Under the pieces are notes generated by a model that made no database searches, had not been told where the DNA came from, and worked only from the letters and a program-made list of their open reading frames with translations. Both the position numbers and the translations under genes were made by a program. A stretch of 64,000 bases of DNA, taken from an uncultured Alistipes sp. (GTDB lineage Bacteria; Bacteroidota; Bacteroidia; Bacteroidales; Rikenellaceae). The stretch lies in the NCBI GenBank assembly GCA_947591475.1, contig CANQDE010000005.1, forward strand, positions 124,001-188,000. Direction: 5' to 3'. Shown here one piece after another: positions 25,092 through 33,131 of the stretch (position 1 is the stretch's first letter; every line of letters starts with the position of its first letter).

Positions 25092-26360
25092 CTACGAACC
25101 GAAGTTGTCGTAAAGGATATTTTCGCTCGGGACGCCGAGGTTGTCGAGCATCTTCACGACCGATGCAATCATCATCGGAGGCCCGCACATCAGGTAAATA
25201 CAATCTTCGGGAGCCTGATGGTGCTTCAGATAATTCTCATACAGCACGTTGTGCACGAACCCGGGCGTATATTTCTCGCCTGCGGCATCCGCTTCGGGAT
25301 CGGGACGGTCGAGCGCCAGATTGAAACTGAAATTGGGAAACTCCTTCTCGATCGCACGATACTCGTCGACATAAGGCGCCTCCTTCAACGAACGGGCACC
25401 GTACCAGAACGAAACGGGCCGTTTGGTCTTTTCGGTTTTGAACAGGTGCATCAAGTGGCTGCGCATCGGCGCCATACCTGCACCGCCGCCGATGAAGATC
25501 AATTCCTGCGTATCGGGCAGATTGTCGGGCAGGAAGAACTCGCCGTAAGGACCCGAGATCGTTACCTTGTCGCCGGGCTTGCGCGAAAAGACGTACGACG
25601 AACAGATGCCCGGATTCACCTTCATGAAGGCACCGGCCGCACGGTCGAACGGCGGCGTAGCGATACGGATATTCAACATGATGATGTTGCCCTCGGCCGG
25701 ATGGTTGGCCATCGAGTAAGCGCGGAACGTCGGCTCAGGGTTGGTCGCAACCAAATCCCACATCTTCATTTTGTCCCAATCGGCACGAAAACGTTCGTCG
25801 ACATCCATATCGGAGAACTTGATTCGGTCGTATTTGGGAATATCCACTTGGATATAACCGCCGCTCCGGAACTTCAGCTGCTCGCCTTCGGGCAGTTTCA
25901 CGACGAACTCTTTGAGGAACGTCGAAATGTTGCGGTTCGAGACGACCGTACACTCCCACTTCTTGACGCCCAAAACCGCCTCGGGGACTTTGATTTTCAG
26001 ATTCTCCTTCACCTTGACCTGACAGCCCAGCCGCCAATGGTCTTTGGCCATCTTGCGGGAGATAAAGCCGGTTTCGGTCGGCAGGATGTCGCCGCCGCCC
26101 TCCAATACTTGACACTTGCACATGCCGCACGAACCGCCGCCGCCGCAAGCCGAAGGAAGGAACACCTTGTTATTGGCCAAGGTCGCGAGCAAAGTCGAAC
26201 CGCTTTCGGTGGTGATGACCCGCTCGCCGTTGTTGATGTCGATGGTTACCTCGCCCGACGAAGTGAGCTTCGCCTTGGCGTAGAGCAGCAGCCCGACCAA
26301 CAAGAGCGTAATCACAAGGAAGGCACCGATAGCCACGAAGATCGTGATTGTCATATTCAT
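25092..26360 (-). CDS. nqrF: Na+-translocating NADH:quinone reductase subunit F
   Basis: 422 residues. One N-terminal membrane helix (about 5-27), then a 2Fe-2S ferredoxin domain with CGGGGSCGMCKC and a fourth Cys at LGCQV. A ferredoxin-NADP reductase-type domain follows, with FAD site RAYSMANHP and NADH-side motifs GGGAGMAPMRSH and CGPPMM. It is the electron entry subunit, oxidising NADH on the cytoplasmic face. Last gene of nqrABCDEF, separated from nqrE by 133 bases that hold a strong stem-loop, unlike the tight spacing elsewhere in the operon. Confidence 0.97.
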   Translation of the reverse strand: MNMTITIFVAIGAFLVITLLLVGLLLYAKAKLTSSGEVTIDINNGERVITTESGSTLLATLANNKVFLPSACGGGGSCGMCKCQVLEGGGDILPTETGFISRKMAKDHWRLGCQVKVKENLKIKVPEAVLGVKKWECTVVSNRNISTFLKEFVVKLPEGEQLKFRSGGYIQVDIPKYDRIKFSDMDVDERFRADWDKMKMWDLVATNPEPTFRAYSMANHPAEGNIIMLNIRIATPPFDRAAGAFMKVNPGICSSYVFSRKPGDKVTISGPYGEFFLPDNLPDTQELIFIGGGAGMAPMRSHLMHLFKTEKTKRPVSFWYGARSLKEAPYVDEYRAIEKEFPNFSFNLALDRPDPEADAAGEKYTPGFVHNVLYENYLKHHQAPEDCIYLMCGPPMMIASVVKMLDNLGVPSENILYDNFGS

Positions 26361-26435
26361 TTTTCGAACTAATTCATTAATTAACTTCTATCTTCTATTC
26401 AAGGTCTGCGGATCGGTCGATCAATCTATCGAATC

Positions 26436-26460
26436 GGGCTGAATCGAACCGATTCGGCCC
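26436..26460. other. Stem-loop between nqrE and nqrF
   Basis: GGGCTGAATCG (26436-26446), loop AAC, CGATTCGGCCC (26450-26460): an 11-bp stem with one wobble. No T-run follows on the minus strand, so a simple terminator is unlikely. It could be an RNA processing or stability element that sets nqrF level. Confidence 0.6.
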
Positions 26461-26493
26461 CTCGAATCGACGACCGCCGATTCGCTCCATCGC

Positions 26494-27114
26494 CTACAAC
26501 TTGATTCCCGAAAAGATCATGAACGCGATTCCCATCAGACCGGTAATGATGAAAGCGATACCGGGGCCCTTCAATGCGGGAGGGATATGCGAATAGGTCG
26601 TCTTTTCGCGGATCGCGGCCATCATGACGATCGCGAGCCACCAGCCCAAACCGGAACCCAAACCGTAAACAATCGACTGCCACAGCGAAGTGAGTTCGCC
26701 GCCATCGACTTTCTGCTGCATGAAGAGCGAACCGCCCATAATGGCGCAGTTGACGGCAATCAACGGCAGGAAGATACCCAACTGGCTGTACAACGTCGGC
26801 GAAAACTTTTCGACGGCCATCTCCACTAACTGCACGAAAGCGGCGATAGTGGCGATGAAAACGATGAAGGTCAAGAAGTCGAGGTTGACATCCGGCAGCC
26901 CGGCCCAAGCCAAAGCGCCTTCTTTCAAGACATATTCATACAACAGATAGTTCAGCGGCACGGTCATCGTCATCACGAACGTAACGGCGGCGCCGAGCCC
27001 GAGGGCCGTTTTGACGCTCTTCGACACGGCGATGTAGGAACACATGCCGAAGAAGAAGGCGAACACCATGTTGTCGATGAAAATCGACCGGATAAAGATA
27101 TTCAATGATTCCAT
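26494..27114 (-). CDS. nqrE: Na+-translocating NADH:quinone reductase subunit E
   Basis: 206 residues, six predicted membrane helices, typical NqrE/RnfA start MESLNIFIRSIFIDNMVFAFFFGMCSY. The Cys in GMCSY (residue 25) and NCAIMGG (about residue 120) are the conserved pair that ligates the Fe centre between NqrD and NqrE. Integral inner-membrane subunit. 14 bases after nqrD. Confidence 0.96.
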   Translation of the reverse strand: MESLNIFIRSIFIDNMVFAFFFGMCSYIAVSKSVKTALGLGAAVTFVMTMTVPLNYLLYEYVLKEGALAWAGLPDVNLDFLTFIVFIATIAAFVQLVEMAVEKFSPTLYSQLGIFLPLIAVNCAIMGGSLFMQQKVDGGELTSLWQSIVYGLGSGLGWWLAIVMMAAIREKTTYSHIPPALKGPGIAFIITGLMGIAFMIFSGIKL

Positions 27115-27128
27115 ACGACGCTATCCTC

Positions 27129-27764
27129 CTATTTTTCCTGTAAATCCTTGTTGTGCGAGCGGTGCGCCCAGATGATGCAGCCCACGATAATCAACGCCAT
27201 CGGCGGGAAGAGCATCAAGCCGCAGTTCGCATACCAGCCGCCCTCGGCCGCATACCAGCTTTCGGGGATGACGGGGTACCCGAGCAACGTTCCCGAACCG
27301 AACAGCTCGCGGAAGAAAGCCACGATAACGAGAATCAACCCGTAACCGAGTCCGTTGCCGACGCCGTCGAGAAATGCGGGCCAAGGTTTATTGGCCAAAG
27401 CGAATGCCTCGACGCGCCCCATGACGATGCAGTTCGTGATAATCAGACCCACGTAGACCGAAAGCTGTTTCGATATTTCGAAGACATAGGCTTTCAGCAC
27501 TTGGTCGACCAGAATGACCAACGCGGCGATTACGACCAACTGGATGATGATGCGGATACGCGACGGCACGCCGTTGCGCAACAACGACATCACCAAATTC
27601 GAAAAGGCCGTAACGACGGTTACCGACAACGCCATGACGATAGCCGGTTTCAGCTGCACGGTAACGGCCAGTGCCGAGCAGATACCCAGTATCTGCACGA
27701 TGACCGGATTGTTCGCGGAGAACGGGCCGGTCAGATATTTGAAATTCTTATCGTTCATACTCAT
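27129..27764 (-). CDS. nqrD: Na+-translocating NADH:quinone reductase subunit D
   Basis: 211 residues, six predicted membrane helices. LGICSALAVT (Cys29) and TNCIVMGRVEAFA (about Cys112) are the conserved Fe-ligand Cys sites shared with NqrE. The MNDKNFKYLTGPFSANNPV N-terminus is typical of Bacteroidota NqrD. Overlaps the end of nqrC by 4 bases. Part of the sodium channel core of the complex. Confidence 0.96.
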   Translation of the reverse strand: MSMNDKNFKYLTGPFSANNPVIVQILGICSALAVTVQLKPAIVMALSVTVVTAFSNLVMSLLRNGVPSRIRIIIQLVVIAALVILVDQVLKAYVFEISKQLSVYVGLIITNCIVMGRVEAFALANKPWPAFLDGVGNGLGYGLILVIVAFFRELFGSGTLLGYPVIPESWYAAEGGWYANCGLMLFPPMALIIVGCIIWAHRSHNKDLQEK

Positions 27765-28675
27765 TTGTTCGCATCCTTTTCATCGTTAGACACTTCTTCG
27801 GCGACGGGAACCGCCTCCCCGACCGTCGTATCGGCGGATTCCGTTACGACTGCGGCCTCCGCTCCTGCCGAAGCATTACGGCGGGCCTCCAGCAACGGCA
27901 GATAATGACCGAGACTGGTTTTCAGCATAGCCGTTACGCCGTCCGAAGTCTTCGTGCCGCCCGTAATGGCATCCACCTCGTGTTCGGGGTCTTGCGCCCC
28001 GCCCTTGCGGAGCACGATCGACACGAACTGCGCGCCGTCGAAAATCTGCTTTCCGACGAATTTCTGTTGATATTTTTCCGTCGCGATCTCGGCGCCGAGA
28101 CCCGGCGTCTCGCCTTGATGACCGAACACAGCGCCCGACACCGTATTCATATCTTTCTCCAATGCGACATACCCCCAGATCGGCCCCCAAAGGCCCGTAC
28201 CGTTGACCGGCAGAACGATTCGACCGTCGGCCGCCTCGAACACGGGATAGGTGGCATCCGCCTCGGCTTTCTTCAAGTCGAAGAGCATCTGCAAAGCCTC
28301 GTCCGCCGAAACGGATTCGATTCGCTCGCCCTGCGCATCGACCGCATAAGCCGCAATGTATTCGTCGTAATTCTGTTCAGCCGCACCGAGCGAAGCGAGG
28401 ATCGCCTCTTTCTTTTCGTTGAGCGTATTGGCCCGCTGCCGACCCTGCAAAGACAGGGCGGTTACGGCCAGCAAGGCAGCCACGATAACGACCATCACCG
28501 TCGCATAAACCACGATGTAAACGTTGCTGTTCTTATCGTGCCACCAACTCTTTTTCTCCGATTTCAACTCCGTGAACTCCGAAGCGGGAGCACCGCATAC
28601 GGGGCACTTTTCGGGTGCGGCGGCTCCTTCGTGGAGATAGCCGCAGACGTTGCATCTGAATTTTTTCGTTGCCAT
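27761..28675 (-). CDS. nqrC: Na+-translocating NADH:quinone reductase subunit C with N-terminal rubredoxin-like domain
   Basis: 304 residues from ATG 28675 (MATKKFRC); a GTG three codons upstream is possible but less likely. Residues 6-33 form a rubredoxin/rubrerythrin-type ribbon with Cys8, Cys11, Cys24 and Cys27 (FRCNVCGY, EKCPVCGAP). A membrane helix follows at about 50-76, then the periplasmic NqrC domain with the covalent FMN motif TGGTKTS near residue 255. Typical NqrC is about 250-260 residues and lacks the metal domain. The extra C-terminal 40 residues are Ala/Glu/Val-rich. The ribbon would face the cytoplasm, near NqrF and NqrD/E. Confidence 0.93.
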   Translation of the reverse strand: MATKKFRCNVCGYLHEGAAAPEKCPVCGAPASEFTELKSEKKSWWHDKNSNVYIVVYATVMVVIVAALLAVTALSLQGRQRANTLNEKKEAILASLGAAEQNYDEYIAAYAVDAQGERIESVSADEALQMLFDLKKAEADATYPVFEAADGRIVLPVNGTGLWGPIWGYVALEKDMNTVSGAVFGHQGETPGLGAEIATEKYQQKFVGKQIFDGAQFVSIVLRKGGAQDPEHEVDAITGGTKTSDGVTAMLKTSLGHYLPLLEARRNASAGAEAAVVTESADTTVGEAVPVAEEVSNDEKDANK

Positions 28676-28684
28676 AGCGCTCAC

Positions 28685-29860
28685 CTATTTTGCCGTTTTG
28701 ATACGTGTGTTTCTCCGCTTGATGCTGGCCTCGACGACGTAGTGGTCGACCAAAGGCGCCATCGCATTCATGAACAGAATGGCGAGCATCATGCCTTCGG
28801 GATAGGCCGGATTGACGACGCGGGTCAGCACGGCCAACAGACCGATCAAGAAACCGACGATATACTGTCCCGTCGCTGTCTGGGCCGACGTAACAGGGTC
28901 GGTGGCCATAAAGACCGCACCGAACGCGAAACCACCGATAATCAGATGATACCAGCCCGGAATCTGCGCATAGGCCGACGATCCGCAAACATTGAAGACC
29001 AAAGCCATCGCCAAGCCTCCGACGAATACCGAAATCATCGTCCGCCACGATGCGACGCCCGTAAAGAGCAGGATGGCCGCACCGATCAGAATAGCGACCG
29101 TCGAGGTCTCGCCGACGCTGCCCGGGATGAAGCCGAGGAAGGCATCCATCGGCGTATAAGGTTTATCAAGAGCACAGCCCAATGTACCGGTCGTTACGAG
29201 ATTTTCGAGCGGCGTCGCACCGGAAAATCCGTCGACCACGCCTTCGCCGGAGGTCAGACCGGCGATCCAGACCTTGGTGCCCGACATCGAGGGCGTGTAG
29301 GCGAGGAACGCGAACACGCGAGCAACCAGCGCGGGATTGAATACATTCATCCCCGTACCGCCGAAGACCTCCTTGCCGAATACGACGGCGAAAGCGGTCG
29401 AAAGGCCGAGAATCCACAACGGAATATCGACCGGCATGATCATCGGAATCAAAAGGCCCGTAACGAGGAATCCCTCGTTGACCTCGTGCCCGCGCACCTG
29501 CGCGAAGCCGAACTCGATGCCGAGCCCGACGACGTAGGAGACGACGATCATCGGCAGCACCTTGAGGAATCCGAACCAGAACGAGGCCCAGAACGCGGGC
29601 GTCGCCCCCTGCGAAAGGAAGTGCTGATACCCGACGTTGTACATACCGAACAGCAGGGCGGGCATCAATGCGACGACGACCATAATCATCGTCCGTTTCA
29701 TGTCGTTGCAGTCGCGGATGTGGGCCCCGCGGCGCGTCGTGGTATTCGGCACGAAGAGGAACGTTTCGAACGCATCGAACGTCGACTCCAAGAAGCCCAA
29801 TTTGCCGCCCTTGGCGAACGTGGGCTTGATTTTATCCACCAGATTACGAATCGAACTCAT
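28685..29860 (-). CDS. nqrB: Na+-translocating NADH:quinone reductase subunit B
   Basis: 391 residues. N-terminal amphipathic segment, then about ten membrane helices. Covalent FMN motif SGAT in VVDGFSGATPLENL. Sodium-path residues sit in the GGTGMNVFNPALVARVFAFLAY region. It is the main Na+-pumping subunit and also binds riboflavin. Five bases after nqrA. Confidence 0.97.
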   Translation of the reverse strand: MSSIRNLVDKIKPTFAKGGKLGFLESTFDAFETFLFVPNTTTRRGAHIRDCNDMKRTMIMVVVALMPALLFGMYNVGYQHFLSQGATPAFWASFWFGFLKVLPMIVVSYVVGLGIEFGFAQVRGHEVNEGFLVTGLLIPMIMPVDIPLWILGLSTAFAVVFGKEVFGGTGMNVFNPALVARVFAFLAYTPSMSGTKVWIAGLTSGEGVVDGFSGATPLENLVTTGTLGCALDKPYTPMDAFLGFIPGSVGETSTVAILIGAAILLFTGVASWRTMISVFVGGLAMALVFNVCGSSAYAQIPGWYHLIIGGFAFGAVFMATDPVTSAQTATGQYIVGFLIGLLAVLTRVVNPAYPEGMMLAILFMNAMAPLVDHYVVEASIKRRNTRIKTAK

Positions 29861-29865
29861 AACGT

Positions 29866-31221
29866 TTAAGCCTCCTTAATCATTAAGTTAATACCGTCGC
29901 GGATGATCTGCTGGATGTCGATTTTCGACGGATCGACGAACTCGCACAGCGCGAAATCCTCCTCGACGACCTCGTAGATGCCGAGATTTTCCATCTTTTC
30001 GATATCGCCGGCCAAGCAGGCCTTCAACAAATACATCGGATAGATGTCCATCGGCAGATAACGTTCGTAAAGTCCCGTTACGACGAACGGACGTTCCCCG
30101 CCATTCATATTGGTGTCCAGCCGATAGGCCTTTTTGGGGCAAAGCCACGAGAAATAGGCCCGCGACACCGAGAACTTGTTGAAACGGGGCATCGCCCAGC
30201 CCAGCAGTTCGTATTTGTCGCCTTCGGGGATGACCGTTACCTGATTGGCATAATAGCCGAGGAATCCATCCATCGCGGTCTTGGTTCCCGTAAGTACGTT
30301 GCCCGAGATGACGCGCACCGAATCGCCCTCTTTCTGCGGTTTGAGGTTGCCCGCGAGGAACGAATCGACGCGAGCGCCCGCAATCACGCGATAATACTGC
30401 GGTTTCGAGACCTCGGAACCGTCGACGGCGATGATACGGGTCATGTCGACGCGACCGGTAAGCACCAATCGGCCGATGATAGCCAAATCTTGGATATTCA
30501 CCGTCCACACGACCTCGCCCTTGTTGACGGGATCGATGTGATGAATCTGCACACCGACATTACCTGCGGGATGCTTTCCAGCGAAAGTGTGCAGCTCGAC
30601 GCCCTTGAGCTGAGGCATGTTGCCCTCGGCACCGGCACGCATCGAAAGGTGCACCTTGCCGCCGGACAATTTTCTCAACACCTCGATACCAGCTTGCAGA
30701 TTGGCCTGTTCATCGCGCAACACATAGTTGTAATCGGGGGCCAACGGGGCTGAATCGAAAGCCGAGACGAAGATGGCTTTCGGCGTATCGGCCGGATCGG
30801 CGATGATGCCGTAGGGACGCTGCACGAGCATCGGCCACAAACCGGCATGAAGCAACAGTTCGATCAATTCATCGCGCGAAGCCTGCGTCGGATCGAGCTT
30901 AGCGAACTCCTCGTAACTTTGCTGGGCGTCGGGCGCGACCGTAACGGAAAGCACCTTGCGCTTCTCGCCGCGGTTGACGGCAGTTACCGTACCGCTAACC
31001 GGCGAGGTAAAGAGCACGCGCTCGTTGTACTTGTTGAAGAACAACGGCGTACCGGCTTTCACCTTGTCGCCCGCTTTAACCAGCAGTTTGGGAGTTACGC
31101 CCTCGAAATCGAGCGGCGAAAGCGCATACTCCGCAGCGATCGGCGCATCCACCGTCGCTGCGCAGGGTTTGCCCTCCAAATTGATGTCGAGACCCTTGCG
31201 TAAAGTAATGATTTTCGACAT
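29866..31221 (-). CDS. nqrA: Na+-translocating NADH:quinone reductase subunit A
   Basis: 451 residues, family length. Starts MSKIITLRKGLDINLEGKP, typical NqrA. A barrel-sandwich (lipoyl-like) region shows PKLLVKAGDKVKAGTPLF and SPVSGTVTAVNRGEKR. A Bacteroidota-type C-terminal part ends the protein. Peripheral cytoplasmic subunit near the quinone site. First gene of the operon, about 120 bases downstream of a -7 element and a 16-bp palindrome that may be an operator. Confidence 0.97.
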   Translation of the reverse strand: MSKIITLRKGLDINLEGKPCAATVDAPIAAEYALSPLDFEGVTPKLLVKAGDKVKAGTPLFFNKYNERVLFTSPVSGTVTAVNRGEKRKVLSVTVAPDAQQSYEEFAKLDPTQASRDELIELLLHAGLWPMLVQRPYGIIADPADTPKAIFVSAFDSAPLAPDYNYVLRDEQANLQAGIEVLRKLSGGKVHLSMRAGAEGNMPQLKGVELHTFAGKHPAGNVGVQIHHIDPVNKGEVVWTVNIQDLAIIGRLVLTGRVDMTRIIAVDGSEVSKPQYYRVIAGARVDSFLAGNLKPQKEGDSVRVISGNVLTGTKTAMDGFLGYYANQVTVIPEGDKYELLGWAMPRFNKFSVSRAYFSWLCPKKAYRLDTNMNGGERPFVVTGLYERYLPMDIYPMYLLKACLAGDIEKMENLGIYEVVEEDFALCEFVDPSKIDIQQIIRDGINLMIKEA

Positions 31222-31313
31222 GGTATTATTGATTTGCTTAGTAATTCTGTCTATGGCAATTTGCGGAGTAATTCTATAACTATTGGCACCTAAATTTCTG
31301 TCTTCGTCTGGGC

Positions 31314-31350
31314 TGTTAGCGTGCTAACACTATAATAGCGTGCGAAAGTA
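31314..31350 (-). promoter_or_regulatory. Promoter -7 element and operator-like palindrome upstream of nqrA
   Basis: Minus-strand TACTTTCG (31343-31350) resembles the -7 box. Just downstream on the same transcript is the perfect palindrome TGTTAGC-GT-GCTAACA (31314-31329), of the size and symmetry of a repressor site. No -33 match at the usual distance. Confidence 0.55.
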
Positions 31351-31414
31351 CGCATTTTTTTCGAGAAAACAGCGAATCGGAACATTATTTTCTAAATTTA
31401 CTTAAAAAATTCTG

Positions 31415-31770
31415 TTTATCTTTCGCTGCGCCGCTTTTGAAAGCGGCTCCCGATGCGGTGGAGCGTTACGATGCTTATCAAGGCATTCTTCGCTGCCCTC
31501 CGTTCTATCCGCAATGTCAGCGGCCCGATGGGCCGCGCGGGACGAAGCCTCCGCCCGCGGAGGCCCGCCCTTGGCGTCCTCCGCAGTCTTCGTCCCGCTT
31601 TTTCATTAACTGGCACGAATCGTAACTTTTAATAAAAGATCGGAGGAAGCATTGATGAGCGTCGAAAGCAAGATAACGGGCTCCTGCGCTAATAAAAAAT
31701 TGCTTCTGCACTCAACTTTTTTATCTTTGGCTTCGCCGAAGATACTCCGTCTCGGCAAAAAATGCAAACA
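31415..31770 (-). repeat. Dispersed repeat R3, copy 2 (rearranged)
   Basis: Module B comes first in plus orientation (about 31420-31500: CTTTCGCTGC, CGCTTTTGAAAGCGGC, GATGCGGTGGAGCG, CATTCTTCGCTGCC). GC-rich sequence follows at 31500-31600. Module A is inverted at about 31655-31762 (CGTCGAAAGCAAGATAACGG, GCGCTAATAAAAAATT, CCGAAGATACTCCGTCTCGGC). It fills most of the 594-base gap between nqrA and tatD; no gene is seen. Confidence 0.72.
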
Positions 31771-31800
31771 AGTTTTGCTTTTTTGCTCTCAGCTTTTTCG

Positions 31801-31808
31801 TATCTTTG
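31801..31808 (+). promoter_or_regulatory. -7 element close to the tatD start
   Basis: TATCTTTG, 7 bases before the ATG at 31816, so the transcript may be nearly leaderless. No -33 box at standard spacing. Confidence 0.5.
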
Positions 31809-31815
31809 TCAAAAG

Positions 31816-32409
31816 ATGGAACCCTCCCCGACATACGTGAATATCCACACCCATCGGCCGATGGGTCGCGGCATCGAACTCCGCACCGTCGGAATCCATC
31901 CGTGGGACACCGACCGAATTCCGGTCGCCTCGTTGCTGCCGCTCGATGAAACGGCGCAGGCCATCGGCGAAATCGGGCTCGACTTCGCACAGCCCGTCCC
32001 GAAGGAGGCCCAATATGCCGCTTTCCGCGCTCAATTAGAGCTGGCCCGGCAATACGGACTGCCCGTCGTCCTGCATTGTGTGCGGGCATTCAACGAAGTG
32101 ATGCGCGAACTCAAGGCCCGTCCGCCGCGAGCTGCGATTTTCCACGGATTCATCGGTTCGCCCGAACAGGCACGGCAAGCCATCGCCGCAGGCCATTACC
32201 TTTCGTTCGGCGAGCGGACATTCCGTTCGCCGAAGAGCATCGAAGCGATGCGCATCACCCCGCTGTCGCACCTTTTTTTCGAGACCGACGAAAGCGAGAC
32301 GCCCATCAAAGAGATATATGAACAAGCATCGCAACTCCTCGGATTACCGAAAGAGCTGTTAATAAAAAGTACGTTGGAAAATTATAAAAAACTATTCGAG
32401 CCGAAATGA
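31816..32409 (+). CDS. TatD family hydrolase (short form)
   Basis: 197 residues from ATG 31816. Motifs of the TatD metal-dependent amidohydrolase fold: VNIHTHRP near the N-terminus, TVGIHPWDTD, AIGEIGLDFAQP, QLELARQYGLPVVLHCVRAFNEV, IFHGFIG and FFETDES. Full TatD nucleases are about 260 residues; this is the short type common in Bacteroidota. Probably a cytoplasmic metal-dependent hydrolase, possibly DNase (inferred). Coupled to tcdA by an ATGA overlap. Confidence 0.85.
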   Translation: MEPSPTYVNIHTHRPMGRGIELRTVGIHPWDTDRIPVASLLPLDETAQAIGEIGLDFAQPVPKEAQYAAFRAQLELARQYGLPVVLHCVRAFNEVMRELKARPPRAAIFHGFIGSPEQARQAIAAGHYLSFGERTFRSPKSIEAMRITPLSHLFFETDESETPIKEIYEQASQLLGLPKELLIKSTLENYKKLFEPK

Positions 32410-33131
32410 TACCCTCGTGGATGGAACGTACGTCGCTGTTGTTGGGCGACGAAAAACTCGAACGTTTGCGGCGGGCGCACGTGTTGGTCGTCGGATTGGG
32501 CGGCGTGGGCGCCTATGCCGCCGAGATGCTCGTGCGGGCGGGTATCGGACGCATGACCATCGCCGATGCCGATGTCGTTTCGCCGTCGAACATCAACCGG
32601 CAGTTAGTGGCCCTGCACTCGACCATAGGCCGTCCGAAAGCCGAGGTGCTGGCCGAACGGCTGCGGGACATCGCTCCCGAACTGGAGCTGACGGTCGTCG
32701 CCAAATACATCCGCGACGAAGAAACCTATACATTGCTCGACGCTACTCCCTATGATTATGTAATCGACGCCATCGACACGCTGTCGCCGAAACTCGCCTT
32801 GATTGCGGGCGCGCTGGAGCGACAGATGAAGGTCGTCAGTTCGATGGGGGCCGGCGCGAAGACCGACCCGACACAGATGGAAATCGCCGACATCTCGAAG
32901 ACCCACCATTGTCCGCTGGCCCACATGCTGCGCAAACGGCTGCACAAAATCGGCATCCGCACGGGGTTCCGGGCGGTCTTTTCGCCGGAACCGATCCGCG
33001 AAGGGGCGATGATCGTCTGCGAAGAGGAGAACAAAAAATCGAATGTCGGAACGATCTCCTATCTGCCGGCCCTTTTCGGCATCGGCTGTGCGTCGGTCGT
33101 CATCCGCGACCTGATCGGAGAAATGAAATGA
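32406..33131 (+). CDS. tcdA: tRNA threonylcarbamoyladenosine dehydratase (ThiF/E1-like)
   Basis: 241 residues. E1-like ATP-binding GLGGVGAYAAEMLVRAGIG (residues 31-49), followed by D-A-D and SNINRQ, the adenylation motif. The C-terminal region HHCPLAHMLRKRLHKIG and NVGTISYLPALFGIGCASVVI fits TcdA/CsdL. The enzyme cyclises t6A37 of tRNA to ct6A using ATP. It overlaps tatD by 4 bases at its start and the dehydrogenase by 4 at its end. Confidence 0.9.
   Translation: MIPSWMERTSLLLGDEKLERLRRAHVLVVGLGGVGAYAAEMLVRAGIGRMTIADADVVSPSNINRQLVALHSTIGRPKAEVLAERLRDIAPELELTVVAKYIRDEETYTLLDATPYDYVIDAIDTLSPKLALIAGALERQMKVVSSMGAGAKTDPTQMEIADISKTHHCPLAHMLRKRLHKIGIRTGFRAVFSPEPIREGAMIVCEEENKKSNVGTISYLPALFGIGCASVVIRDLIGEMK

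Noticed and set aside
31415..31770. CRISPR array or integron-like array in the R3 region
   Set aside because: Repeat units are irregular in length and spacing, one is inverted, and no cas or integrase genes are present.
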